Source of the DNA: Flavobacteriales bacterium UBA6049
GTDB lineage: Bacteria > Bacteroidota > Bacteroidia > Flavobacteriales_G > Salibacteraceae
NCBI GenBank assembly: GCA_002429085.1
Contig: DIYR01000219.1
Location: 1-8,494 of the forward strand
DNA: 8,494 bases
Direction of reading: 5' to 3'
A program made the translations under genes and the position numbers. Below the pieces are notes generated by a model. That model saw only the letters and a list, made by a program, of their open reading frames with translations. It ran no database searches and was not told where the DNA came from. Each line of letters begins with the position of its first letter. Position 1 is the first letter of the stretch. Positions 1 to 6,307 of the stretch are shown here, piece by piece.

Positions 1-1
1 C

Positions 2-442
2 ATTGGCATTTATGGACCAAAGAAATCCAAACCATTTGAGGATGGGTTTACCTCATTAAATTTTAAAAAGAAAATTTTAATGACACCTTCTATCCTCACG
101 GAAGGTAGGCTCTTATTTGATCAGAATACGACAACATTCAAAAAACTTAATGAACTGGTCAGTCTTAGGAATAAAATCATGCATGGAAAAGAACCTCTAG
201 ATGAATTTAAATTTCCTGACCTATCTGATATAGATGAAGAAGGTATTACGATAAAAATCGAAACTCAACGTAACCCAATAAATAAACTTGATAAAACAAA
301 TTGTTTGGAATTTGGCCAAGCTTTGAGAAATTTCAAAAACCATATTATGATTCCTTGGTTTAACGAAGAAATAGAGGCAAATGACTTATTAATCATAAAC
401 CCAATAAAACATAGTTTTTCATCAAACGATTCAAAACAATAA
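2..442 (+). CDS. HEPN-like protein, 5'-truncated by window edge
   Basis: The frame is open from base 2 to the TAA at 440-442 (146 residues visible) with no stop upstream. The residues before the first ATG (position 80) read like normal coding sequence, so the gene most likely begins outside the window and ATG 80 is internal. The recognisable signature is LVSLRNKIMHG, encoded at about 152-187. Its R-N-x3-H core (Arg at 167-169, His at 182-184) matches the RNxxxH/Rx4-6H motif of HEPN domains, which in active members is an RNase centre and in others is only structural. The C-terminal part is polar and charged, with no membrane segment. It ends 44 nt before a CoiA-like nuclease gene on the same strand, so the two may be co-transcribed. 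Its role could be toxin, defence RNase or nucleotide-binding helper, and this cannot be settled without the missing N-terminus. The motif is seen; the HEPN assignment is inferred from it. Confidence 0.6.
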   Translation: MGIYGPKKSKPFEDGFTSLNFKKKILMTPSILTEGRLLFDQNTTTFKKLNELVSLRNKIMHGKEPLDEFKFPDLSDIDEEGITIKIETQRNPINKLDKTNCLEFGQALRNFKNHIMIPWFNEEIEANDLLIINPIKHSFSSNDSKQ

Positions 443-486
443 TGAAATAACACCTCTATTGTAGTTTTATCCAAAATGATAACTCA

Positions 487-1212
487 ATGCAATTTGCAAT
501 CGTAGACAATAAAAGAACTGAACCTAAAAAGAATCTAAGAGGAAATTGTCCTCTTTGTAATGCAAGTGTTTTGGCAAGATGCGGTAGCATCAATACTCAT
601 CATTGGGCACATGCAAAAAATGAAAACTGCGACAGTTGGAGTGAAGCAGAAACCTACTGGCATAAATCATGGAAAGGTATTTTCCCTGAAAAAAATCGTG
701 AAGTAATAATTACTAAGTGTGACAAAAAGCATTTCGCAGATATACGCACTGAAAATAACGTAATCATAGAATTGCAAAATTCCTCAATTAAACCTGATGT
801 TATAAAAGCACGAGAGTCTTTTTATGGTAAAAGAATGCTATGGATAATAAATGGCTTAAAATACATAGATCAAATAAGCATAAAAAATGATGAAATACTT
901 TATGATGACATCAAAAGGCTAAAAAAGGAAGACAAAATACCATTTATAACAAGTCAGAACATTCCATTATCTACACCAGAAATTTCCTCATACCTAAATC
1001 ATCTTGATGATTTTGAATTTTTATGGAACAATCCAGTTAAACGGTGGAAATACTCTGAACGTCCAATATTTTTAGATATCCCAGGAGAATATATTCTCTG
1101 GATTGTTTCGGGAAAAGGAGAGAAACACGGTAGAATGGAAGTTAAATCCAAAAAGAAATTCATTGAAAAATATGGAGGTAATTACAGCACCTTTCTAAGT
1201 TTAGTAAAATGA
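487..1212 (+). CDS. CoiA-like competence-family protein (predicted zinc-binding nuclease)
   Basis: A 241-residue protein resembling the CoiA family, known from competence in Gram-positives and also widespread outside it. The N-terminus has a CPLC pair (C21, C24) followed by a glycine and HHWAH (H38-H42), fitting the small zinc-binding module that precedes the nuclease domain in this family. Then come WSEAETYWHKSWK (51-63) and F66-P67, typical of CoiA-like proteins. The putative PD-(D/E)xK-type centre is HFADI (82-86, D85) followed by VIIELQNS (92-99, E95 and Q97), with RESFY (109-113) and MLWII (117-121) after it. The C-terminal 120 residues are not recognised. The start at 487 gives an N-terminus (MQFAIVD) usual for the family; another ATG at 476 is out of frame. 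No CxxC or catalytic residue appears lost. It lies 44 nt after the HEPN-like gene. In Bacteroidota a competence role is unproven; DNA processing or defence is equally possible. Confidence 0.72.
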   Translation: MQFAIVDNKRTEPKKNLRGNCPLCNASVLARCGSINTHHWAHAKNENCDSWSEAETYWHKSWKGIFPEKNREVIITKCDKKHFADIRTENNVIIELQNSSIKPDVIKARESFYGKRMLWIINGLKYIDQISIKNDEILYDDIKRLKKEDKIPFITSQNIPLSTPEISSYLNHLDDFEFLWNNPVKRWKYSERPIFLDIPGEYILWIVSGKGEKHGRMEVKSKKKFIEKYGGNYSTFLSLVK

Positions 1213-1433
1213 GAAGTTTCCGCAGTGACATTACTTTTCACATTAAATCTCGATAATTCTATAACCCAAATGATGTTCCTTTTCACTATCATTTAACTAT
1301 TTCCAAAACACATACCCACCACAATTCACATATATCTTAATTTATTTAGGCAGCTCCCCACTTCTTAAACACTCATTTCCAACTCTTTTCAGATGATATC
1401 GGATTGAATAAAGTTGGATACCCCACCCACCTA

Positions 1434-1449
1434 ATCGTACTCATACGAT
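1434..1449. promoter_or_regulatory. Perfect inverted repeat, candidate operator
   Basis: ATCGTA-CTCA-TACGAT is a perfect 6-bp inverted repeat with a 4-nt spacer, 105 to 120 bases upstream of the preferred hydrolase start. No T-run follows, so it is not a terminator. It directly adjoins the GTTCATC direct repeat. A dimeric regulator site is the natural reading, but the binding protein is unknown. Confidence 0.35.
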
Positions 1450-1480
1450 AGTTCATCCGTTCCAAATTGGGGTTCATCGC
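1448..1480 (+). promoter_or_regulatory. Candidate LytTR-regulator binding site (direct repeat, 21-bp period)
   Basis: GTTCATC occurs at 1451-1457 and again at 1472-1478, exactly 21 bp apart, placing both copies on the same DNA face. LytTR-domain regulators bind paired direct repeats spaced about two helical turns apart, with a remembered consensus (T/A)(A/C)(C/A)GTTN(A/G)(T/G). The first copy read as ATAGTTCAT fits 8 of 9 positions; the second (GGGGTTCAT) fits the core and downstream part only, 6 of 9. A LytTR response regulator is the third gene of the operon that starts 74 bases downstream, so autoregulation is plausible. The assignment is inference from pattern and position. Confidence 0.4.
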
Positions 1481-1553
1481 AAATCATTATGATGACTCAA
1501 TGGCTGTTTGTTCATTTGGCTCAAATCAATTGAAAACCTCAAAATTTGATCTT

Positions 1554-2933
1554 ATGAAAAGCTCAGCTACTATTATTAAGCCCGTATTCTTATTCGTTCT
1601 CTTCTATTGGATTTTCTCTGCATCGGCTCAAATGAATATTCAGTTTGCCGATACACTTGAACAAACACTTGTTCGAGTAGCCAAGGAAAAAAATCTGAAG
1701 GGTGTAGCCAGTGCTGTTATCTTCCCAGATGGAACAAAGTGGTCGGCTGCAGCAGGTTATCACGGCAACGATACGCTACGAACTGATATGCTTTTTGATA
1801 TTGGTAGTAATACCAAATCTATGATTTCGGCCACTATTCTACTTTTAGAGGAAGAAGGACTTCTTTCGGTAAACGATCACCTATACGATTACATTGATAC
1901 CGTTGAGTACGTACCAAGCAATGTTGTGTTAAAGCACTTATTGCAAATGAGAAGTGGTATTGCACGTTACACAGATCACCCAGATTTTATCTCCACACTT
2001 TTTGCTGATAGAGATAAGCTGTGGCATCCAGATAGCTTACTTACTAACTTTATGGCTCCTAGAAATTTTCCAGCTGGCTACGGATACCAATATTCAAACA
2101 CCAACTACTTATTACTGGGTAAGGTAATTGAATCGGTTACCGGTTTACCATTACACCAAGTACTAAGAGATCGTTTGTATACTCCCCTTGCGTTAGACTC
2201 TACCTATTTAGATACCTATGAGCCGTATTCTATAGATAGAACTGGTTATTACTGGAATACAGGTCAATTCTACAACGATGGTTTTAAATCACTCATGAGT
2301 GCTACATGGGCAGCTGGAGGCGTAATTGCCACACCCACAGACTTTGTTTCTTGGTGCCATCAATTAGCTAGAGGCGATGTGTTATCTGAAGCTTCTATGA
2401 CCAAGTTGCTATCTGGCACCAGAGATCCTCAAACTGGCGACTTGTATGGAATGGGGATTGAAGAAAGAAATTACAATGGCAGAAAGTATCTTATGCACGG
2501 TGGTACTACCATGCAAAACAGCGAAATGCATTACAGTTTAGAAAGTGATTTCAGTGTGGTAGTAATGGACTTGGACCAAAGCCTTACGGAAGAAACCTAC
2601 GAGTTACAACTTGCCTTAATTGATTTGCTTGAATATGCGGTAGAACAGCCTCCAATCGTTATCTCATCTGTAGCTAAAAACACTACAACTACTGCTATTA
2701 ACGTATACCCTAACCCAAGTGCAGAACGTATGACTATTAGTTTGCCGTATGAGTTAAATGCAAGTAACAACAAGGTTGAAGTATATACCATGCACGGACA
2801 GTTAGTAGCACAAAACAATTTTTATGGCAATGAACTAACGCTTAACAAAGACGAACTTGGTAACGGTATGTTCATCGTTCGCGCCTATAGCAACGAAAAA
2901 TTGCTCTCAAGTCAGAAAATAGTCTTTTATTAA
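1554..2933 (+). CDS. Secreted serine beta-lactamase/DD-peptidase-fold hydrolase with T9SS sorting domain
   Basis: A 459-residue exported enzyme of the class C beta-lactamase / D-alanyl-D-alanine carboxypeptidase superfamily. ATG 1554 is chosen because it begins a signal peptide: MK, a hydrophobic core (FLFVLFYWIF) and cleavage after SASA, before Q26. The in-frame TTG at 1467 or ATG at 1500 would bury this signal under a polar leader. Catalytic motifs are all present: S85-N-T-K88 (SxxK, nucleophile Ser), Y180-S-N182 (YxN) and H315-G-G317 (the HxG/KTG position). Residues about 382-459 form a T9SS type A C-terminal domain with VYPNP (384-388), then beta-rich sequence ending KIVFY. The protein should therefore cross the inner membrane by Sec and the outer membrane by T9SS, ending on the surface or released. 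The substrate (peptidoglycan peptide, beta-lactam, D-amino-acid peptide or ester) cannot be told from sequence. The kinase gene begins 5 nt after its stop, making it the probable first gene of a three-gene operon. Confidence 0.85.
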   Translation: MKSSATIIKPVFLFVLFYWIFSASAQMNIQFADTLEQTLVRVAKEKNLKGVASAVIFPDGTKWSAAAGYHGNDTLRTDMLFDIGSNTKSMISATILLLEEEGLLSVNDHLYDYIDTVEYVPSNVVLKHLLQMRSGIARYTDHPDFISTLFADRDKLWHPDSLLTNFMAPRNFPAGYGYQYSNTNYLLLGKVIESVTGLPLHQVLRDRLYTPLALDSTYLDTYEPYSIDRTGYYWNTGQFYNDGFKSLMSATWAAGGVIATPTDFVSWCHQLARGDVLSEASMTKLLSGTRDPQTGDLYGMGIEERNYNGRKYLMHGGTTMQNSEMHYSLESDFSVVVMDLDQSLTEETYELQLALIDLLEYAVEQPPIVISSVAKNTTTTAINVYPNPSAERMTISLPYELNASNNKVEVYTMHGQLVAQNNFYGNELTLNKDELGNGMFIVRAYSNEKLLSSQKIVFY

Positions 2934-2938
2934 GCTCC

Positions 2939-4069
2939 ATGAATAGTAGTACGAGTAATTTGAAACACTCAACAAAAGGGTTCTCCTCCATCTGGGAGGA
3001 GAACCTTAGATATACACCCTGGATACTTGGAATTCTAGCTGTGTTTATGTTGAACGAGCTTGTTTTCTCTATCATCAACGATCAACCAGCTACCAGAATC
3101 TTTGGCAGAATATACCTGCTATTGTACCTTGAGTTTTTAGCGATAACCTATTTCACTATCAACAGTGTATATGCATTCAAACGCATAGGTAAGCCCTATT
3201 GTAAATCAGAAATTGAATTTCTGGTAGTTAAACTAGTTGGTTTAGTAATTGGTGTACTTATCGTATCGCTTATTATAGAGTATATCTATGCATACATAGG
3301 CTTTCCAGATGACGACTACGTTTCTTTTGGAGGCTACCAGCTCTCGGCATCAGCCACCAATATTGTTACCAATGAGTTCTATGCCCTGTTAATTGGTATT
3401 CCCACATTTCTATTACAAGCAAATAAGGCAGAAAGCAACATAGCACTGCAACAAAAACAAATGGAATTAGAAAGATTAGAGCAACTAAAAGTTCAATCTG
3501 AATTAGCCGCTCTACAAGCCAAAATCAACCCACACTTCTTGTACAATTCACTCAATTCTATTGTGAGTTTAATACATGAAAACCCAAACAAAGCAGAGCA
3601 AATGGTACTCTCGCTTTCAGATCTGTTTCGCTACAGTGTAAATAGCAGAAATAGCAATTACGCTACCCTAGAAGAAGAACTAGAAATGGTAAACACCTAC
3701 CTAGATATTGAATTAGTTCGGTTTGAGGGACAATTGAATGTTGAGATAAACATAGCCGATGATGTAAGAAAATGCCGTATTCCAAAATTTCTTATTCAAC
3801 CATTAATAGAAAACGCCATTAAGCACGGAACCTCAAAGGTGAAAGATGGAATAATCAAACTAACCATTAACAGAACCAAGCATAACCTGATGATTACCCT
3901 ATTTGATAATGGGCCAAACTTTCCAGAAGACATAGATGCTGGTTACGGCATTAGAAGTACAGCTGAGAAGTTAGACTTATTGTATGGCGATCAATACACG
4001 TTTCAGTTATTGAATTCTCCCGAAAAGCACATAAAAATAGAGTTACAAAACGCATTTAACCATGTCTGA
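2939..4069 (+). CDS. LytS-type membrane sensor histidine kinase (His_kinase family)
   Basis: A 376-residue sensor kinase expected in the inner membrane. Four hydrophobic segments can be seen at about 26-47, 54-80, 93-121 and 140-160, with only short loops, so there is no large extracellular sensor domain; sensing is probably in or near the membrane. A charged, Gln/Glu-rich helix (about 163-195) likely forms the dimerising coiled coil. The phosphoacceptor motif is INPHFLYNSLNSI with H199, characteristic of the LytS/YehU-like His_kinase family. The ATPase part has the N-box ENAIKHG (291-297) and a DNG (323-325) followed by GYGI (335-338). The start sits 5 nt after the hydrolase stop; the next in-frame Met (37) would destroy the first membrane helix. 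Its 3' end overlaps the response-regulator gene by 8 nt, indicating translational coupling and a cognate pair. Confidence 0.93.
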   Translation: MNSSTSNLKHSTKGFSSIWEENLRYTPWILGILAVFMLNELVFSIINDQPATRIFGRIYLLLYLEFLAITYFTINSVYAFKRIGKPYCKSEIEFLVVKLVGLVIGVLIVSLIIEYIYAYIGFPDDDYVSFGGYQLSASATNIVTNEFYALLIGIPTFLLQANKAESNIALQQKQMELERLEQLKVQSELAALQAKINPHFLYNSLNSIVSLIHENPNKAEQMVLSLSDLFRYSVNSRNSNYATLEEELEMVNTYLDIELVRFEGQLNVEINIADDVRKCRIPKFLIQPLIENAIKHGTSKVKDGIIKLTINRTKHNLMITLFDNGPNFPEDIDAGYGIRSTAEKLDLLYGDQYTFQLLNSPEKHIKIELQNAFNHV

Positions 4070-4832
4070 TACATTAAAAGCCATTATAATAGATGATGAA
4101 GCATTAGCTCGTAAACGCTTGCTAAAGCTACTAACACCTTATGCCGATGTACTAGAAATTATTGGTGAAGCTGCCAATGGCGAAGAGGGTATGCAGCTTA
4201 TAAAAAGTCAAGCACCTGATTGTGTGTTTCTAGATATTCAAATGCCTGTATTGAATGGGTTTGAAATGCTACAACAGCTTACCCAACCTCCTTTCATCAT
4301 ATTTACTACAGCTTATGATGAATATGCGCTTAAAGCATTTGATGAGAATACGATTGATTATTTGTTAAAGCCAATCAGTGAGAACAGAATCAAGAAAACC
4401 ATTGAGAAGATTCAAAGCATTCATCAAGCAGATCAGGCTCAAGAACAAAACAACCAACAGCTACAATACATTGTAGATCAAATTAATGCAACAAAGAAGC
4501 TTAAATCTATCACTATTAATTCTGGTGATAGAATCATTATTCTAAAGCTAACGGATATTAGCTTCTTTAAGGCAGAAGATAAGCTAACCACCGTGGTTAC
4601 CAATCAGGGAAAAGAATACTTCATTACACACTCTCTCAACCAATTAAGCAGCAGATTACCAGACGATTTTATACGTGTAAGCAGATCGTGTATAGTACGT
4701 GAAGATGAAATTAGTGATATACACAAAGGTTTTGGAGGCAAGATTCTGTTTACCATGAATGATCCTAAAAAAACACGAATTACCTCTGGGTCTTCGTATA
4801 CAGCAGCCATTAAAGAACGTTGGAAATTTTAG
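4062..4832 (+). CDS. LytTR-family response regulator
   Basis: A 256-residue cytoplasmic DNA-binding response regulator. The receiver domain covers about 6-120: acidic pair D11-D12, phosphoacceptor D58 in FLDIQMP, T82/T83 in FTTAY, and K103 in LLKP. A Gln-rich linker (about 122-140) leads to a LytTR domain (about 148-255), with typical elements ITINSGDRIIILKL, DISFFKAEDK and FIRVSRSCIV (203-212). LytTR domains bind paired direct repeats through a beta-fold. The gene overlaps the kinase by 8 nt, so it is the kinase's partner. Likely targets include its own operon, since a LytTR-like repeat lies upstream of the hydrolase gene. No conserved residue appears missing. The Crp-type gene follows after 38 nt and might belong to the same transcript. 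Confidence 0.94.
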   Translation: MSDTLKAIIIDDEALARKRLLKLLTPYADVLEIIGEAANGEEGMQLIKSQAPDCVFLDIQMPVLNGFEMLQQLTQPPFIIFTTAYDEYALKAFDENTIDYLLKPISENRIKKTIEKIQSIHQADQAQEQNNQQLQYIVDQINATKKLKSITINSGDRIIILKLTDISFFKAEDKLTTVVTNQGKEYFITHSLNQLSSRLPDDFIRVSRSCIVREDEISDIHKGFGGKILFTMNDPKKTRITSGSSYTAAIKERWKF

Positions 4833-4870
4833 CGTTCTAACAACTCTATAACCTACTTTAGGGCTACTTT

Positions 4871-5452
4871 ATGTCTGAAACAGCAGCACTTGTAAAAAAC
4901 ATCTTTGATCCTTATTACCAAGCTCCAATAGAAGTATGGGAGTCGTTTGCTGAGTACTTAACTACAGCAACCTACAAGAAGAACGAAACCATTAAGGAGA
5001 TGAACAAAACAGAACGGTACCTCCATATCATAGTGCAAGGTTCTGCTGGCATTTTTTTGTGGAAAGAGAACGCTCCTGTTTGTTTAGACTTATGCTATGA
5101 AAACGAGTTCTTTGGAGACTATATGTCGTTCTTAAACCAGGAACCTAGTGAGCTATTTACACAAGCTATTGAGCCCACAGTGTTGCTTTCTATTTCATTT
5201 AACGACCTAAGCAAACTATACCAACACTCTGATATTGGCATTAACATAGGAAGAATTGCTGCAGAGTCTCTCTTTATGCACAAACAAACTCAGCAGATAG
5301 ATTTACTGATGCTTACCGCAGAGGAGCGCTACTTAAAGCTTCTTGAACGTCAACCTGTAATTGTGCAACGCACACCACAAAAACACATTGCTTCTTATTT
5401 GGGTATTACCCCCGAGAGCTTTAGTCGTATTCGGAAGAAAATCACCCTGTAA
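4871..5452 (+). CDS. Crp/Fnr-family transcriptional regulator
   Basis: A 193-residue protein of the short Bacteroidota Crp/Fnr type. Residues about 12-115 form the beta-barrel cyclic-nucleotide-binding-like domain, with YLHIIVQGSAGIFL (50-63) and FGDYMSFL (81-88) at the place of the phosphate-binding cassette. In cAMP-binding Crp this cassette carries an Arg in an R-[ST]-A context; here the corresponding stretch is EPSELFTQA (91-99) with no Arg, so a classical cyclic-nucleotide ligand is unlikely. A long dimerisation helix (about 117-148) leads to a helix-turn-helix at about 168-190 (QKHIASYLGITPESFSRIR). There are too few cysteines at the N-terminus for an FNR-type iron-sulfur cluster. It starts 38 nt after the response regulator, with no terminator visible between, and the CPBP protease gene begins 77 nt after it. 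Its target and signal are unknown. Confidence 0.9.
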   Translation: MSETAALVKNIFDPYYQAPIEVWESFAEYLTTATYKKNETIKEMNKTERYLHIIVQGSAGIFLWKENAPVCLDLCYENEFFGDYMSFLNQEPSELFTQAIEPTVLLSISFNDLSKLYQHSDIGINIGRIAAESLFMHKQTQQIDLLMLTAEERYLKLLERQPVIVQRTPQKHIASYLGITPESFSRIRKKITL

Positions 5453-5505
5453 ATCATTACTTACCATACATCAAGTTTTTCTTGCCACGTGGGTTTCACC
5501 TTTGA

Positions 5506-5525
5506 TCTGATTATGACACATCAGA
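5506..5525. promoter_or_regulatory. Small inverted repeat before the CPBP gene
   Basis: TCTGAT (5506-5511) and ATCAGA (5520-5525) form a perfect 6-bp inverted repeat with an 8-nt spacer, ending 4 nt before the start codon of the CPBP gene. It could be an operator or a hairpin covering the ribosome-binding region. It does not match the TTGAT-N4-ATCAA FNR box. Short repeats like this also arise by chance in AT-rich DNA. Confidence 0.25.
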
Positions 5526-5529
5526 ACAA

Positions 5530-6228
5530 ATGAAAGTATCTATTCCCATTACGATAGCAGTTCTAATTACCATTAGCATTTTAATACTCTCGAAACATGT
5601 TTCTAAAATCGGAGTAGCTTGGAGCAGCAACAGTTTTATCAATTATCAAATCAATTATCAATTGCTGTTGCTTGCTTTTGCACTGTTATCAGCTTTTTGT
5701 GCTTATCTATTGAATGCCGAAAGTTTAAGAACTACACTTTCTTTTGGAAATCTATTTGCCAAAGCTGAACCAGTGGAATTCTTCGGAATAAAAGAAGGTG
5801 ATAGTTGGATGAAAACAGGTATTTCATTATCCATCTTTATCACTCTAGTAACAGGAGGTTTTATGTACTTCCAACTGAAAGGAACCCCCATTGATTACTC
5901 ACTTCTTAAAACTGGTATTTTTTGGATTGTACTATTTTCAATAACCAATGCATTCTCAGAAGAACTCATTTACCGAGTTGGAATTAATGCCCCTTTACAT
6001 GGATTACTCACTCCAAAAACTATCTTCTTGATTTCTGCTACTATATTCGGAATTGCCCATATACAAGGTATGCCCAATGGAATTATAGGAGTAGTTCTTG
6101 CAGGACTGTTAGGGTACATACTCAGTAAATCTGTATACGAAACCAATGGCCTATTTTGGGCTTGGTTCATTCACTTTTTGCAAGATGTTGTAATCATTGG
6201 AGCCCTTTACCTCATAAATAGCAAATAG
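5530..6228 (+). CDS. CPBP-family intramembrane metalloprotease
   Basis: A 232-residue polytopic membrane protein of the CPBP family (CAAX-protease/bacteriocin-processing, ABI). Hydrophobic segments are at about 4-21, 44-61, 96-115, 127-142, 164-180, 183-199 and 206-228. The three catalytic motifs of the family are all visible: EELIYR (144-149, EExxxR), FGIAH (173-177, FxxxH) and HFLQD (215-219, HxxxD/N), so it is predicted to be an active metal-dependent protease in the inner membrane. Bacterial members process or degrade membrane peptides; some give immunity to bacteriocins, others act in envelope signalling. No bacteriocin-like small gene was found beside it. It follows the Crp-type gene by 77 nt and precedes the AraC-type gene by 79 nt, so it may be its own unit or be under the Crp protein. 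The substrate is unknown. Confidence 0.88.
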   Translation: MKVSIPITIAVLITISILILSKHVSKIGVAWSSNSFINYQINYQLLLLAFALLSAFCAYLLNAESLRTTLSFGNLFAKAEPVEFFGIKEGDSWMKTGISLSIFITLVTGGFMYFQLKGTPIDYSLLKTGIFWIVLFSITNAFSEELIYRVGINAPLHGLLTPKTIFLISATIFGIAHIQGMPNGIIGVVLAGLLGYILSKSVYETNGLFWAWFIHFLQDVVIIGALYLINSK

Positions 6229-6307
6229 TTACACCTGCTTATTGCAACACAACTAAAACTCACACTCTTTACAATTCTAAGTACATTCGAATCCTGCTTA
6301 AGAGCAC

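Larger units (their letters stand above)
1213..1553. other. Non-coding region upstream of the hydrolase operon
   Basis: This stretch of 341 bases lies between the CoiA-like gene and the preferred start of the hydrolase gene. The first 200 bases are AT-rich with no strong hairpin plus T-run, so no convincing terminator for the upstream gene was found. The last 120 bases hold an inverted repeat (1434-1449) and a direct repeat (1451-1478), listed separately. No clear Bacteroidota promoter (TTTG, about 19 nt, TAnnTTTG) could be matched by eye. A TTG at 1467 and an ATG at 1500 are in frame with the hydrolase but are not favoured as starts. Confidence 0.6.

Noticed and set aside
80..82. ATG as the true start of the HEPN-like gene
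   Set aside because: The frame stays open to base 2 and the upstream codons read like protein; the gene more likely starts outside the window.
265..474. Short minus-strand open frame (one of several, also at 2597-2818, 2872-3078, 4604-4810, 5703-5891 and 5970-6170)
   Set aside because: All lie mostly inside well-supported + strand genes, encode 62-73 residues without recognisable motifs, and look like antisense shadows.
1213..1260. Terminator after the CoiA-like gene
   Set aside because: Only a 4-bp GTGA/TCAC pairing without a T-run; not a credible terminator.
1234..1286. CTTTTCAC direct repeat (1234-1241 and 1279-1286)
   Set aside because: Eight bases in AT-rich DNA with a 45-bp period and no other sign of a site; probably chance.
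5472..5492. Hairpin CAAG-TTTTT-CTTG and palindrome CCACGTGG between the Crp-type and CPBP genes
   Set aside because: The stem is only 4 bp with no T-run after it, and an 8-base palindrome alone is weak evidence; noted but not called as sites.
6282..6289. TACATTCG as a -7 element for the AraC gene
   Set aside because: One mismatch to TAnnTTTG and no matching -33 element at about 19 nt upstream.
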